Shown here: in pieces, positions 1 through 9,176 of the stretch | How positions within the stretch are numbered: the first letter of the stretch is position 1 | How the letters are laid out: every line of letters begins with the position of its first letter | From: Streptomyces spinosus | GTDB lineage: Bacteria; Actinomycetota; Actinomycetes; Streptomycetales; Streptomycetaceae | Reading direction: 5' to 3' | Assembly (NCBI RefSeq): GCF_020400655.1 | Contig: NZ_JAINRC010000010.1 | Location: 124,001-188,000 of the forward strand | DNA length: 64,000 nucleotides | Notes under the pieces: model-generated | What the model saw: the letters and a program-made list of their open reading frames with translations, nothing else | Databases searched by the model: none | Told to the model about the DNA's origin: nothing | Program-made: the position numbers and the translations under genes

Positions 1-3000
1 GACCACACGCCCGCGACGTGCGCGGCGGCGAACTCGCCGACGGAGTGGCCGGCCAGCCAGTCGGGGCGCAGCCCGAAGGACTCCAGCAGCCGGTAGAGCG
101 CGACCTGGGTGGTGAACAGCGCGGCCTGGGTGTAGGCGGTCTGCTCCAGGGTGTCGGGGTCGTCGCCGAACACGACCTCGGCCAGGGGCCGTTCGAGGTG
201 CTTGTCGAAGAGGGCGGCGGCGCGGTCGAAGTGCTCGGCGTAGACGGGGAAGGCGTCGTACCAGTCGCGGCCCATGCCGGGGCGCTGGGCGCCCTGACCG
301 GAGAACAGGTAGGCCAGGGTGCCGTCGGTGGCGGAGCCGGTGACGAGCAGCCCGGGTGCCTCGGTGCCGTGGGCGAGGGCGTCCAGCGCGGCGGCGGCCT
401 CGTCGTCGCCGCCGGCGAGGAGCACGGCGCGGTGCGGGTGGGTGCCGCGGGTGGTGGCCAGGGCCAGGCCGAGGTCGGCCGCGGTGGTGCCGGTCAGCTC
501 GCGCAGGCGCCGGGCCTGGCCGCGCAGGGCCTCGGGCGAGCGGGCGGAGACGGGCAGGGCGAGCAGCGGCGGGGCGGTGGCGGGGTCCGGCTCGGCGGGC
601 TCGGGCTCGGGCTCGGGGAACTCCTCCAGGATCACGTGGGCGTTGGTGCCGCTGATCCCGAAGGAGGACACACCGGCGCGGCGCGGCCGGTCCGGGGCGG
701 CCCACGGGCGCGGCTCGGTGAGCAGCCGCACCTGTCCGGCGTCCCAGTCGACCTGGGGGGACGGCGCGTCGACGTGCAGGGTCTTGGGCAGGACCCCGTT
801 GCGCATCGCCATGACCATCTTGATGACGCCGGCGACACCGGCGGCGGCCTGGGTGTGTCCCATGTTGGACTTGACCGAGCCGAGCCAGAGCGGTTCGGCG
901 CGGTCCTGGCCGTAGGTGGCCAGCAGGGCCTGGGCCTCGATCGGGTCGCCGAGGGTGGTGCCGGTGCCGTGCGCCTCGACGGCGTCGACGTCGGCGGGGC
1001 CGAGCCCGGCGGCGGCCAGCGCGGCGCGGATGACGCGCTGCTGGGAGGGGCCGTTGGGCGCGGTCAGGCCGTTGGAGGCGCCGTCGGAGTTGACGGCGGA
1101 GCCGCGGACCAGCGCGAGCACGCGGTGGCCGTTGCGGCGCGCGTCGGAGAGGCGTTCCACGACGAGCACGCCGGCGCCCTCGCCCCAGCCGGTGCCGTCG
1201 GCCGCGGCGGCGAAGGACTTGCAGCGGCCGTCGGCGGCCAGTCCGCGCTGCCGGGCGAAGTCGACGAAGGTGTCCGGTGTCGACATGACGGTCACGCCGC
1301 CGACCAGGGCGAGGTCGCACTCGCCCTGCCGCAGCGCCTGCGCCGCCAGGTGCAGGGTGACCAGGGAGGAGGAGCAGGCGGTGTCGACGGTGACGGCCGG
1401 TCCTTCCAGGCCGAGGGCGTAGGCGACCCGGCCGGAGACGACGCTGCCGAGGCTGCCGTTGCCGAGGTAGGCGGCGAGGTCCTCGGGCACCTCGGCGAGC
1501 CAGGTGCCGTAGTCGTGGTACATGACGCCCGCGAACACGCCGGTACGCGAGCCGCGCAGCCGGTGCGGGTCGATGGCGGAGCGTTCCAGTGCCTCCCAGG
1601 ACACCTCCAGGAGCAGCCGCTGCTGCGGGTCCATGGCGGTGGCCTCGCGGGGGCTGATGCCGAAGAAGCCGGCGTCGAACTCGGCCGCGTCGTACAGGAA
1701 GGCGCCCTCGCGGGTGTAGGTGCGGCCGGGGGTGCCCGGCTCCGGGTCGTACAGCGCCTCGGTGTCCCAGCCGCGGTCGGCCGGGAAGCCGCCGACCGCG
1801 TCGACGCCGTCGGCGACGAGCCGCCACAGGTCCTCCGGGGAGCGGACCTGGCCGGGGTAGCGGCAGCTCATGCCGACGATGGCGATCGGGTCGTCGTCCG
1901 GCGCGGTGCGGGTGGCGACGGCGGGGGTGTGCTGCGGGCCGGTGCCGAAGAGGGTGTCGCGGATGTGCCCGGCGAGGGCGCGGGAGGTGGGGTGGTCGAA
2001 GACGAGGGTGGCGGGCAGCCGCAGCCCGGTCGCGGTGCCCAGCCGGTTGCGCAGCTCCACGGCCGCCAGGGAGTCGAAGCCGAGGTCGGTGAAGGCCCGG
2101 CCGGGGTCGATGGCGGAGGGTCCGTCGTGCCTCAGGACGGCCGCGACTTCGGTGCGCACCAGGTCGAGCAGGGCGCGGTCGCGGTCGGCGGCGGGAAGTG
2201 CCGCGAGCTGTCCGTCCGCGGCCGTGGCGGGTGCGGGGCCGGCGGCGGCGCGGCGGGTGACCGGGCGGACGAGGCCGGTCAGCAGCGGCGGTATGCCGTC
2301 GGGGCGGCGGCGTACGGCGGCGGCGTCGATCTCGACGGGGACGAGGTGGGGTGCGCGGGAGCGGACGGCGGCGTCGAACAGCTCCAGGGAGCGGGCGGCG
2401 GACAGGCCGGGGACGCCGTAGGCCGCGATGCGCTCGCGGGCGGCCTCGTCCAGTGCGGCGCCCATGCCGCTGTCGGTGTCCCACAGGCCCCAGGCGAGCG
2501 CGGTGGCGGGCAGGCCGAGGGCGGCGCGGTGCGCGGCGAGGGCGTCGAGGTAGGCGTTGGCGGCGGCGTAGTTGCCCTGGCCGGGGCCGTCGAGGACGGC
2601 GGCGAGGGAGGAGAACAGCACGAAGTGGGCGAGGTCGCGGTCCCGGGTCAGCTCGTGCAGGTGCCAGGCGCCCAGCGCCTTGGCGTGGAAGACCTCGTCC
2701 ACCATGGCGTCGGTGAGGGTGTCCACGACGCCGTCGCGCACGGTGCCCGCCGCGTGCACGACGGAGTCGACGGGGTGCTCGGCGAGCAGCCGGCGCAGCG
2801 CCTCGCGGTCGCCCACGTCGCAGGCGGCGACGGTCACCTCGGCGCCGAGCGCGGTGAGTTCGGCGTGCAGTCCGGGGGCCGTGCCGCGGCGGCCGGCGAG
2901 CACCAGGCGGCGCACGCCGTGGGCGCGGACCAGGTGCAGGGCGAGCAGCGCGCCGAGGCCGCCGGTGCCGCCGGTGACGAGGACGGTGCCCCAGTCGGGC

Positions 3001-6000
3001 GCGGCGTGGTCCCCGGCGGGCTGGGCCGTCAGCCGGGGCACGCTGAACGCGCCGTCGGCGAGGGACAGTTCGGGTTCGCCGGTGGCGAGGGCCTGGCGCA
3101 GGTCGGCCTCACCGGGCAGCTGCTCGTGCTCGACGAGGACGTAGCGGCCGGGGTTCTCCGCCTGGGCGGACCGGACCAGGCCGCGGACGGCGGCGTGGGC
3201 GGGGCTGCCGGGCGGGGTGACGACGACGAGCCGGGTGCCGGCCAGGCGCTCGTCCTCCTGCCAGGTGCGCAGCAGCCGCAGGACATGGTGGACGTGGGCG
3301 CGCGCCGTGGTGGCGTCGGCGTCCGCCGGGCCGGGCACGCGGTGCACGACGGCGTCCGGGGCCGGGCCGTCGAGCAGGGCGTCCACGGAGTCCGTGAGGA
3401 CGGCGGTGCGCAGGGGTGGTGCGCTGGTCGCCGGTCGGGGGTGGGGCGACCAGCGCACCGCGTACAGGACGTCGCCCGCGGGTACGGGACGGGAGGTCAG
3501 GGCCTCGATGTCGGCGACCGGGGCGCCGGTGGCGTCGGCGAGGCGCAGGGCGATGGTGTCGCTGCCGGCCCGGGTGATCTTCACGCGGAGGGCGGGGGCG
3601 CCGGTGGCGTGCAGGGTGACGCCGCTCCAGGCGAACGGCACCAGGACCTCGGGGCGCGGCGGGGCGTCGAGATCGGCGGCGTGCAGGGCCGCGTCGAGCA
3701 GAGCCGGGTGCAGGCCGAACTGCGCGGCGTCCGTGGCGGCTTCCCCGGGCAGCGCGACCTCGGCGTAGACGTCGTCGCCGTGCCGCCAGGCGGCGCGCAG
3801 GCCCTGGAAGGCGGGGCCGTACCCGTAGCCCTGGTCGGCGAGGTCGGCGTAGACGCGGGCGGTGTCGAGCGGCCGGGCGCCTGGCGGTGGCCACTCGGTC
3901 AGGCCGGCCGTGGCGGCGGGGGCGGCGGTGGTGAGGACGCCGGCGGCGTGCTGGGTCCAGGGGGCGGCTTCGTCGGCGCGGGTGTGCACCGTGACGGGGC
4001 GGCGGCCGGCCTCGTCGGGTTCGCCGACGGCGACCTGGACGGCGACGTCCTCGTCGGCGCGCAGCACGAGCGGGGCGCCGAGGGTCAGTTCCTCCAGGGT
4101 GTGCGCGCCGGCGTGTTCGCCGGCGCGCAGGGCGAGTTCGACGAAGGCGGTGCCCGGGAACAGCACCCGCCCGGCGATGACGTGGTCGGCGAGCCAGGGC
4201 TGGGTCCGGGTGGACAGCCGCCCGGTCAGTACGACGCCCTCGGCGCCGACTGCCACCACGGCACCCAGCAGCGGGTGGCCGGCGGGGAGCTGGCCGAGGC
4301 CCGCGGCGTCGGTGGCGGCGCGCTGCTCCAGCCAGAAGCGGCGCCGCTGGAACGGGTAGGGCGGCAGGTCGATCCGGCGGCCGCCGAGGCCGGTGAAGTG
4401 CCGCCGCCAGTCGACGGGGACGCCCCGGGCGTGGGCGGCGGCGAGCGCGCCGACGGCCTCGCGGGCCTCGGGCCGCTCGCGCCGCAGCACCGGCAGGAAG
4501 GCGGCGTCGGGAACGTCGGTGCAGTCGGGGCCCATCGCGGTCAGCACGGCGTCGGGGCCGACCTCCAGGAAGGTGCGCACGCCGGTGTCGGCGAGGACGC
4601 GGACGGCGTCGTGGAAGCGGACCCGGGCGCGTACGTGCTCCACCCAGTACTCGGGGTCGCACAGCTCGGTGGTGACGGGCCCGCCGGTGACGGTGGAGAC
4701 CACCGGCAGTCGCGGCTCGGCGAAGTCGAGGACGTGCACCACGCGCCGGAACGCGTCCAGCATCGGTTCCATCAGCGGCGAGTGGAAGGCGTGGCTGACC
4801 CGCAGCCGCTTGGTGTCGTGGCCGCGCGCGGCGAGTTCGGCGTCGATGCGCTCGACGTCGTCCGCGTCGCCGGAGACCACGACGGAGGCGGGCCCGTTGA
4901 CGGCGGCGATGCCGGTGCGCGGGGTGAGCAGCGGCGCGACCTCGTCCTCGGCGGCGCGTACGGCGACCATGGCGCCGCCCTCGGGCAGCGCCTGCATGAG
5001 CCGGCCACGGGCGGCGACCAGGATCGTGGCGTCCTGGAGGGTGAGCACGCCGGCCACGTGCGCGGCGGCTATCTCGCCGACGGAGTGCCCGGCGAGCTGG
5101 TCCGGGACGAGGCCCCAGCTCTCCAGGAGCCGGTGGAGGGCGACCTCCACGGCGAACAGGGCCGGCTGCGCGTACTCGGTACGGTGCAGCAGCCCGGCCT
5201 CCGGGGTGCCGGGCGCGGCGAACAGGACGTCCGCCAGGGGCCGGTCGAGCTGGAGGTCGAAGTGGGCGCAGACCTCGTCGAGGGCGTCGGCGAACACGGG
5301 GTAGGCGGCGGCCAGTTCGCGGCCCATGCCGATCCGCTGGCTGCCCTGCCCGGTGAACAGGAAGGCCAGCTCGCCGTCGACGCGCCCGGTGGGCGCGGTG
5401 GCTCCCGAGGCGAGGTCCTCCAGCGCGGTGCGCAGTTCGTCGCGGTCGGCGGCGACGAGGACGGCCCGGTCGTCGAGGGCGGCCCGGGTGGTGGCCAGCG
5501 CGTGGGCGAGGTCCAGCGGGTCGGTCTCGTCCACGAGGGGCAGCAGATCGGCGGCACGGGCGCGCAGGGCGGCTTCGCCGCGGGCGGACAGGGCGAAGGG
5601 CAGGGGGGTGCCGGTACCGGCGTTCTCCGCCCCGGGCTGCGGCCGCCGCGGCGAACCGGCGTCCGCGTCGCCGTCCGCGTCCCGCGGCCGTGCCGGGAGA
5701 CCGGCGTCCGCGGGGTCCGGCTCCTCCAGGATGACGTGGGCGTTGGTTCCGCTGACGCCGAACGAGGACACGCCCGCCCGCCGAGCCCGGCCGGTTCGGG
5801 GCCAGGCGCGTTCCTCGGTGACGAGTTCGACGGCGCCGGAGGCCCAGTTGACGTTCGGGGTGGGTGCGTCGACGTGCAGGGTCGCCGGTACCCGGCCGTG
5901 CCGCATGGCGAGGATCGTCTTGATCATGCCGGCGGCGCCGGCGGCGGCCTGGGTGTGGCCGAGGTTGGACTTGACCGAGCCGAGCAGCAGCGGGGCGTCG

Positions 6001-7355
6001 GCGGGCCGGCCCTGGCCGTAGGTGGCCAGGAGCGCGGTCGCCTCGATGGGGTCGCCGAGCCGGGTACCGGTGCCGTGCGCCTCGACCACGTCGACGTCGG
6101 CGGCGGTGAGGCCGGCGTCGGCGAGTGCCCGGCGGATCAGCCGCTGCTGGGAGGTGCCGTTGGGCGCGGTGAGGCCGTTGGAGGCGCCGTCCTGGTTGAC
6201 GGCCGACCCGCGTACGAGGGCCAGGACGCGGTGCCCGTTGCGGCGCGCGTCGCTCAGCCGTTCCAGGACGAGCACGCCGACGCCCTCGGCGAATCCGGTG
6301 CCGTCCGCGGCGGCGGCGAACGCCTTGCAGCGGCCGTCGGGCGCGAGGCCCCGCTGCCGGCTGAAGGCGGTGAAGACACCGGGACCGCCCATGACGGCGA
6401 CACCGCCCGCGAGCGCCAGCGAGGACTCGCCCTGCCGCAGCGAGCGGCACGCCAGGTGGACGGCGACCAGGGAGGCGGAGCACGCGGTGTCGACGGTGAC
6501 GGCCGGTCCCTCGGCGCCCAGCACGTAGGCGACGCGGCCGGAGATGACACTGCCCGCGTTCCCGGCGAGCAGGTAGGCGTCGAGTCCGTCGGGGGCGTCG
6601 TGCAGGCGCGGCCCGTACTCCTGCACCTCGGCGCCGAAGAACATGCCGGCCGGGGTGCCGCGCAGTCCCGTGGGGTCGATGCCGGCGTCCTCCAGGGCCT
6701 GCCAGGAGGTCTCCAGGACGAGCCGCTGCTGGGGGTCCATGCCGAGCGCCTCGCGCGGGCTGATGCCGAAGAAGTCGGCGTCGAACTCGGTGGCGGTGTC
6801 GAGGAATCCGCCGCTGCGGACGTAGGCGCTGCCGGGCACCTCGGGGTCCTCGTCGAAGAGGGCGTCCAGGTCCCAGCCGCGGTCCTGCGGGAAGCCGGAC
6901 AGCACCTCGCCGCCCTCGGTGAGCAGCCGCCACAGGTCGGCGGGCGTGGAGATGCCGCCGGGGAAGCGGCAGCCGATGCCGACGACCGCGACGGGTTCGT
7001 CGGCGCCGCCGTCGGCGGCGGGCTCGTCGGGGACGTCCGTCGTGCCGTGGACCTCGGCGAGCAGGCGGGCCGCGAGGTCGTGCACGGTCGGGCAGTCGTA
7101 GGCGACACCGACCGGCAGGTCGAGCCCGGTCCGCTCGGTCAGCCTCCGGTGCAGGTCGACGGCGGCGAGGGAGTCGAGTCCCTGCGCGGCGAACGGGGTT
7201 GCCGGGTCGAGGGTGTCCACCGTGCCCGGCCGGGCCGCTTCGATGGCCTCGGTCACGGCGGTGCGCACCAGTTCGGTCACCAGCCTGCGGTGCTGGGACG
7301 GTATGGCCGTGGCGAGCCGCCGTGCCAGAGCTGAGTCGGTTCCGGGCCCGTTCAT
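1..7355 (-). CDS. Type I PKS, first gene: loading ACP + module 1 + start of module 2 (3' end beyond window)
   Basis: The first PKS of the assembly line, transcribed off the left edge; about 2451 codons are visible. ATG at 7355 is preceded by GGAG at 8 nt. Domains by approximate residue: N-terminal loading ACP (GLDSLA, ~1-95), KS1 (118-543, active site DTACSAS), AT1 (GQGSQ ~670, GHSVGE, HAFH ~857, so malonyl-CoA), DH (HxxxGxxxxP ~1055, HPALLDAALH ~1220), KR (from ~1455, catalytic Tyr in GNYAAAN), ACP (GFDSL ~1760), KS2 (1822-2245, DTACSSS), and AT2, cut just after GHSVGE. There is no ER, so module 1 should install a double bond. An ACP at the very N-terminus with no loading AT is what VinP1-type PKSs use to receive a preformed (aminoacyl)-beta-aminoacyl starter from a trans acyltransferase. 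KS1 has TACSAS where the other KSs have TACSS(S/A), which may suit the unusual starter. The AT2 substrate cannot be read; GHSVGE favours malonyl. Confidence 0.95.
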   Translation of the reverse strand, partial: MNGPGTDSALARRLATAIPSQHRRLVTELVRTAVTEAIEAARPGTVDTLDPATPFAAQGLDSLAAVDLHRRLTERTGLDLPVGVAYDCPTVHDLAARLLAEVHGTTDVPDEPAADGGADEPVAVVGIGCRFPGGISTPADLWRLLTEGGEVLSGFPQDRGWDLDALFDEDPEVPGSAYVRSGGFLDTATEFDADFFGISPREALGMDPQQRLVLETSWQALEDAGIDPTGLRGTPAGMFFGAEVQEYGPRLHDAPDGLDAYLLAGNAGSVISGRVAYVLGAEGPAVTVDTACSASLVAVHLACRSLRQGESSLALAGGVAVMGGPGVFTAFSRQRGLAPDGRCKAFAAAADGTGFAEGVGVLVLERLSDARRNGHRVLALVRGSAVNQDGASNGLTAPNGTSQQRLIRRALADAGLTAADVDVVEAHGTGTRLGDPIEATALLATYGQGRPADAPLLLGSVKSNLGHTQAAAGAAGMIKTILAMRHGRVPATLHVDAPTPNVNWASGAVELVTEERAWPRTGRARRAGVSSFGVSGTNAHVILEEPDPADAGLPARPRDADGDADAGSPRRPQPGAENAGTGTPLPFALSARGEAALRARAADLLPLVDETDPLDLAHALATTRAALDDRAVLVAADRDELRTALEDLASGATAPTGRVDGELAFLFTGQGSQRIGMGRELAAAYPVFADALDEVCAHFDLQLDRPLADVLFAAPGTPEAGLLHRTEYAQPALFAVEVALHRLLESWGLVPDQLAGHSVGEIAAAHVAGVLTLQDATILVAARGRLMQALPEGGAMVAVRAAEDEVAPLLTPRTGIAAVNGPASVVVSGDADDVERIDAELAARGHDTKRLRVSHAFHSPLMEPMLDAFRRVVHVLDFAEPRLPVVSTVTGGPVTTELCDPEYWVEHVRARVRFHDAVRVLADTGVRTFLEVGPDAVLTAMGPDCTDVPDAAFLPVLRRERPEAREAVGALAAAHARGVPVDWRRHFTGLGGRRIDLPPYPFQRRRFWLEQRAATDAAGLGQLPAGHPLLGAVVAVGAEGVVLTGRLSTRTQPWLADHVIAGRVLFPGTAFVELALRAGEHAGAHTLEELTLGAPLVLRADEDVAVQVAVGEPDEAGRRPVTVHTRADEAAPWTQHAAGVLTTAAPAATAGLTEWPPPGARPLDTARVYADLADQGYGYGPAFQGLRAAWRHGDDVYAEVALPGEAATDAAQFGLHPALLDAALHAADLDAPPRPEVLVPFAWSGVTLHATGAPALRVKITRAGSDTIALRLADATGAPVADIEALTSRPVPAGDVLYAVRWSPHPRPATSAPPLRTAVLTDSVDALLDGPAPDAVVHRVPGPADADATTARAHVHHVLRLLRTWQEDERLAGTRLVVVTPPGSPAHAAVRGLVRSAQAENPGRYVLVEHEQLPGEADLRQALATGEPELSLADGAFSVPRLTAQPAGDHAAPDWGTVLVTGGTGGLGALLALHLVRAHGVRRLVLAGRRGTAPGLHAELTALGAEVTVAACDVGDREALRRLLAEHPVDSVVHAAGTVRDGVVDTLTDAMVDEVFHAKALGAWHLHELTRDRDLAHFVLFSSLAAVLDGPGQGNYAAANAYLDALAAHRAALGLPATALAWGLWDTDSGMGAALDEAARERIAAYGVPGLSAARSLELFDAAVRSRAPHLVPVEIDAAAVRRRPDGIPPLLTGLVRPVTRRAAAGPAPATAADGQLAALPAADRDRALLDLVRTEVAAVLRHDGPSAIDPGRAFTDLGFDSLAAVELRNRLGTATGLRLPATLVFDHPTSRALAGHIRDTLFGTGPQHTPAVATRTAPDDDPIAIVGMSCRYPGQVRSPEDLWRLVADGVDAVGGFPADRGWDTEALYDPEPGTPGRTYTREGAFLYDAAEFDAGFFGISPREATAMDPQQRLLLEVSWEALERSAIDPHRLRGSRTGVFAGVMYHDYGTWLAEVPEDLAAYLGNGSLGSVVSGRVAYALGLEGPAVTVDTACSSSLVTLHLAAQALRQGECDLALVGGVTVMSTPDTFVDFARQRGLAADGRCKSFAAAADGTGWGEGAGVLVVERLSDARRNGHRVLALVRGSAVNSDGASNGLTAPNGPSQQRVIRAALAAAGLGPADVDAVEAHGTGTTLGDPIEAQALLATYGQDRAEPLWLGSVKSNMGHTQAAAGVAGVIKMVMAMRNGVLPKTLHVDAPSPQVDWDAGQVRLLTEPRPWAAPDRPRRAGVSSFGISGTNAHVILEEFPEPEPEPAEPDPATAPPLLALPVSARSPEALRGQARRLRELTGTTAADLGLALATTRGTHPHRAVLLAGGDDEAAAALDALAHGTEAPGLLVTGSATDGTLAYLFSGQGAQRPGMGRDWYDAFPVYAEHFDRAAALFDKHLERPLAEVVFGDDPDTLEQTAYTQAALFTTQVALYRLLESFGLRPDWLAGHSVGEFAAAHVAGVW

Positions 7356-7405
7356 CCACGCATCTCCGCTTTCGGCCGACACCGGTTTTCCTCTCCTTTT
7401 TCCAC

Positions 7406-7450
7406 ACCGTAGTGACGGCCCTTGAAAGGCCACACCCTTAAGCACCCCTA
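7406..7450 (-). promoter_or_regulatory. Promoter/operator of the first PKS gene (regulon site 1)
   Basis: Read on the minus strand: TAGGGG (7450-7445), four bases, TAAGGG (7440-7435), 23 bases, then TACGGT (7411-7406) as a -10-like hexamer. The predicted transcript start leaves a leader of about 45 nt before the ATG at 7355. The upstream half-site lies inside the last codons of the glutamate mutase gene and the second covers its stop codon. The same geometry recurs at four other operons in the window. Confidence 0.6.
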
Positions 7451-8727
7451 GGGGCCGGCAACTCGACCGGCCATCTGTCCCCGGGGTGGTGCCGGTCGAA
7501 CGAACGGCGCACATAGGACAGCGAGTCGAGCAGGTCCGCGGAGGTGATGGCCCGGGCCGGGCGGACGTCGGCGACACCGTTCAGCGGCATCCTGCCGATG
7601 TCGGCCCAGCACAGCCGGCCGTCCGCGGCGATGTAACTCCGGCTGAATCCGGCATTGTCCGGATGCAGACAGTAGGGAACGTCGAGATATCCCCTGGCGA
7701 ACGCCGTGAGCAGCGCGGCGCCGAGGTCGTCGTCCAGCTCCAGCACGGCGTTCACCAGCGCCGACGCCTCGGCGTAGGTCTGGGTGGCGGTGCCGTCGAG
7801 CGGGGCGCGGGACGTGTGCGCGGCGACGGCCGCGGCGTATTCGAGGGCGGCGACGTTCTCCGCGACCGACGGAATGCGGCGGGATTCCGCGACGGTTTTC
7901 ACGATGAGCCGTTCGGAGCCGCTGGCGACGGCGAGTTCGGCCGCTTTCCCGAGCAGTCGGTAGGCGCCTTGCTCGGTTTCCGGGAACAGCCCCATGTAGG
8001 CGTAGACGACGACGTGCCATTCGGTGTCCGGCAGCAGTCGCGCGCACAGGCTGCGCAATGCGGCCACGGCTTCGGCGTCCTGGCCCGGGTCGGTCTGCTG
8101 GGCGTAACTCACGGAAATGCTGCGGATGCCGTGCCGGCGGAAGAACAGGGCCTCCAGCACGCTGACCGCGACGAGCAGGGATGGCGGGCAGAGCTGGCCG
8201 AGGACGCAGCCGCCGAAGGTCTCCAGGTGCGGTTCGCCGCCCGACTCCCGCTGGGCGGCGAGCAGTTCGCAGGAGACGGCCCAGTGGGCGACGGACTCGC
8301 GCAGCGGGACCCTGCCGTAGGGCAGGCAGTAGGAGACCGGTCCGCCCTCGGAGGCGTCGAGTCCTACGGCCGTCAGCGCCCGGAAGATGTCCTGCGGCGC
8401 GGCCGAACCGTGCCGGACCTGGACCGGGAAGTCGGGTCCGTGGATTCCTTCGAGGACCTTCAGGGTCGTGGTCGTCTCGTGGCTCACGATCGGGTAGCCG
8501 TTGAGGGCGACGCCCTCCAGGACGGCCAGCTCGGCCGACTCCAGGTCGCCGACCCGGGTGTAGCTGTCCAGGGTGATCGTGCCGACGGTGGTCGCCGCGG
8601 CGCTCCGGGTGGCGAGCAGCCCGGCCCGCATCCGTGCCGGGCTGCTCATCCCCATCCGGGGCTGGACCACCAGGTGGCCGGCGTCGTGAGCCCGGCGCAC
8701 GAACGCGCCGAACCCGACGCCGGTCAC
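7438..8727 (-). CDS. glmE: Glutamate mutase (methylaspartate mutase) large/E subunit
   Basis: This 429-residue protein resembles the catalytic epsilon subunit of adenosylcobalamin-dependent glutamate mutase, which binds L-glutamate and, with the B12-binding small subunit, rearranges it to (2S,3S)-3-methylaspartate. It is recognised by overall resemblance to GlmE/MutE proteins (PRMGMSSP near the N-terminus, SHETTTTLKVLEG, the FGGCVLGQLCPP region, RLIVKTVAESR). It is somewhat shorter than the clostridial enzyme, as are homologues in antibiotic clusters. GTG start at 8727 overlaps the stop of the small-subunit gene (GTGA, 4 bp), so the two are probably translated together. In this cluster it supplies 3-methylaspartate for the beta-amino-acid starter. 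It is the last gene of the starter operon; the next PKS promoter overlaps its 3' end. Confidence 0.9.
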   Translation of the reverse strand: MTGVGFGAFVRRAHDAGHLVVQPRMGMSSPARMRAGLLATRSAAATTVGTITLDSYTRVGDLESAELAVLEGVALNGYPIVSHETTTTLKVLEGIHGPDFPVQVRHGSAAPQDIFRALTAVGLDASEGGPVSYCLPYGRVPLRESVAHWAVSCELLAAQRESGGEPHLETFGGCVLGQLCPPSLLVAVSVLEALFFRRHGIRSISVSYAQQTDPGQDAEAVAALRSLCARLLPDTEWHVVVYAYMGLFPETEQGAYRLLGKAAELAVASGSERLIVKTVAESRRIPSVAENVAALEYAAAVAAHTSRAPLDGTATQTYAEASALVNAVLELDDDLGAALLTAFARGYLDVPYCLHPDNAGFSRSYIAADGRLCWADIGRMPLNGVADVRPARAITSADLLDSLSYVRRSFDRHHPGDRWPVELPAPRGA

Positions 8728-9176
8728 ACCAGGGCCCGCTGCGGCAGCGTGTCCAGCATCCGCCGGAAGGCGGCGACGCCCTCGGCGCTGTCGTCGAAGA
8801 CCGCGTCGTAGCCGGCGGCGCGCAGCGCGGCCACCTCGTCGTCGCCGCAGGGGCCGGCGATGCCGAGCTTGCCGCCGATGACGGCGGGCACACCGGCCAG
8901 CTCCGGGTGTTCGCGCAGCCGGGTGACGGTGCGCATGCCGTCGTGGTAGCCGTGGCCGTTGACGCTGCTGACCACGATGAGGGCCGGGCGGTGGGCGAGG
9001 GCCTCGGAGATGAGCAGGTCCTCGGGGACGCAGGGGCCGAGGTTGACCACGCGGTGCCCGTGCTCCTCCAGCAGGAGCTGGAGGTAGACGAGGTTCCAGG
9101 TGTGGGAGTCGGAGATGCCGCCGGCCACGAGCACGGGCTGGTCGCCGGGGGCGGGGGCGGTCGGGAAGGGGCTCAT
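8724..9176 (-). CDS. glmS: Glutamate mutase small/S subunit (B12-binding)
   Basis: The 150-residue protein is the cobalamin-carrying sigma subunit partner of the adjacent E subunit. A Rossmann-like B12 fold is indicated by GISDSHTWN near residue 22, with the Asp-x-His that coordinates and tunes cobalt, followed by VVSSVNGHG and IGGKLGI. The canonical DxHxxG appears here as DSHTWN, and the SxL motif as SVN. My recollection is that antibiotic-cluster glutamate mutases vary in the same way. ATG at 9176 shares one base with the stop of the upstream decarboxylase gene (TGATG); its own stop overlaps the E-subunit GTG. The length is normal for the family (~140-150). Confidence 0.9.
   Translation of the reverse strand: MSPFPTAPAPGDQPVLVAGGISDSHTWNLVYLQLLLEEHGHRVVNLGPCVPEDLLISEALAHRPALIVVSSVNGHGYHDGMRTVTRLREHPELAGVPAVIGGKLGIAGPCGDDEVAALRAAGYDAVFDDSAEGVAAFRRMLDTLPQRALV

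Noticed and set aside
18..7334. Very long plus-strand frame opposite the first PKS gene
   Set aside because: The protein is Gly/Gln/Val/Ala/Arg-rich with no domain resemblance; it is the antisense shadow of the PKS, whose own frame shows ACP, KS, AT, DH and KR motifs.
3109..7407. Long minus-strand Arg/Pro-rich frame overlapping the first PKS
   Set aside because: Out-of-frame product of the PKS gene; the true frame begins at 7355 and has ordered catalytic motifs.
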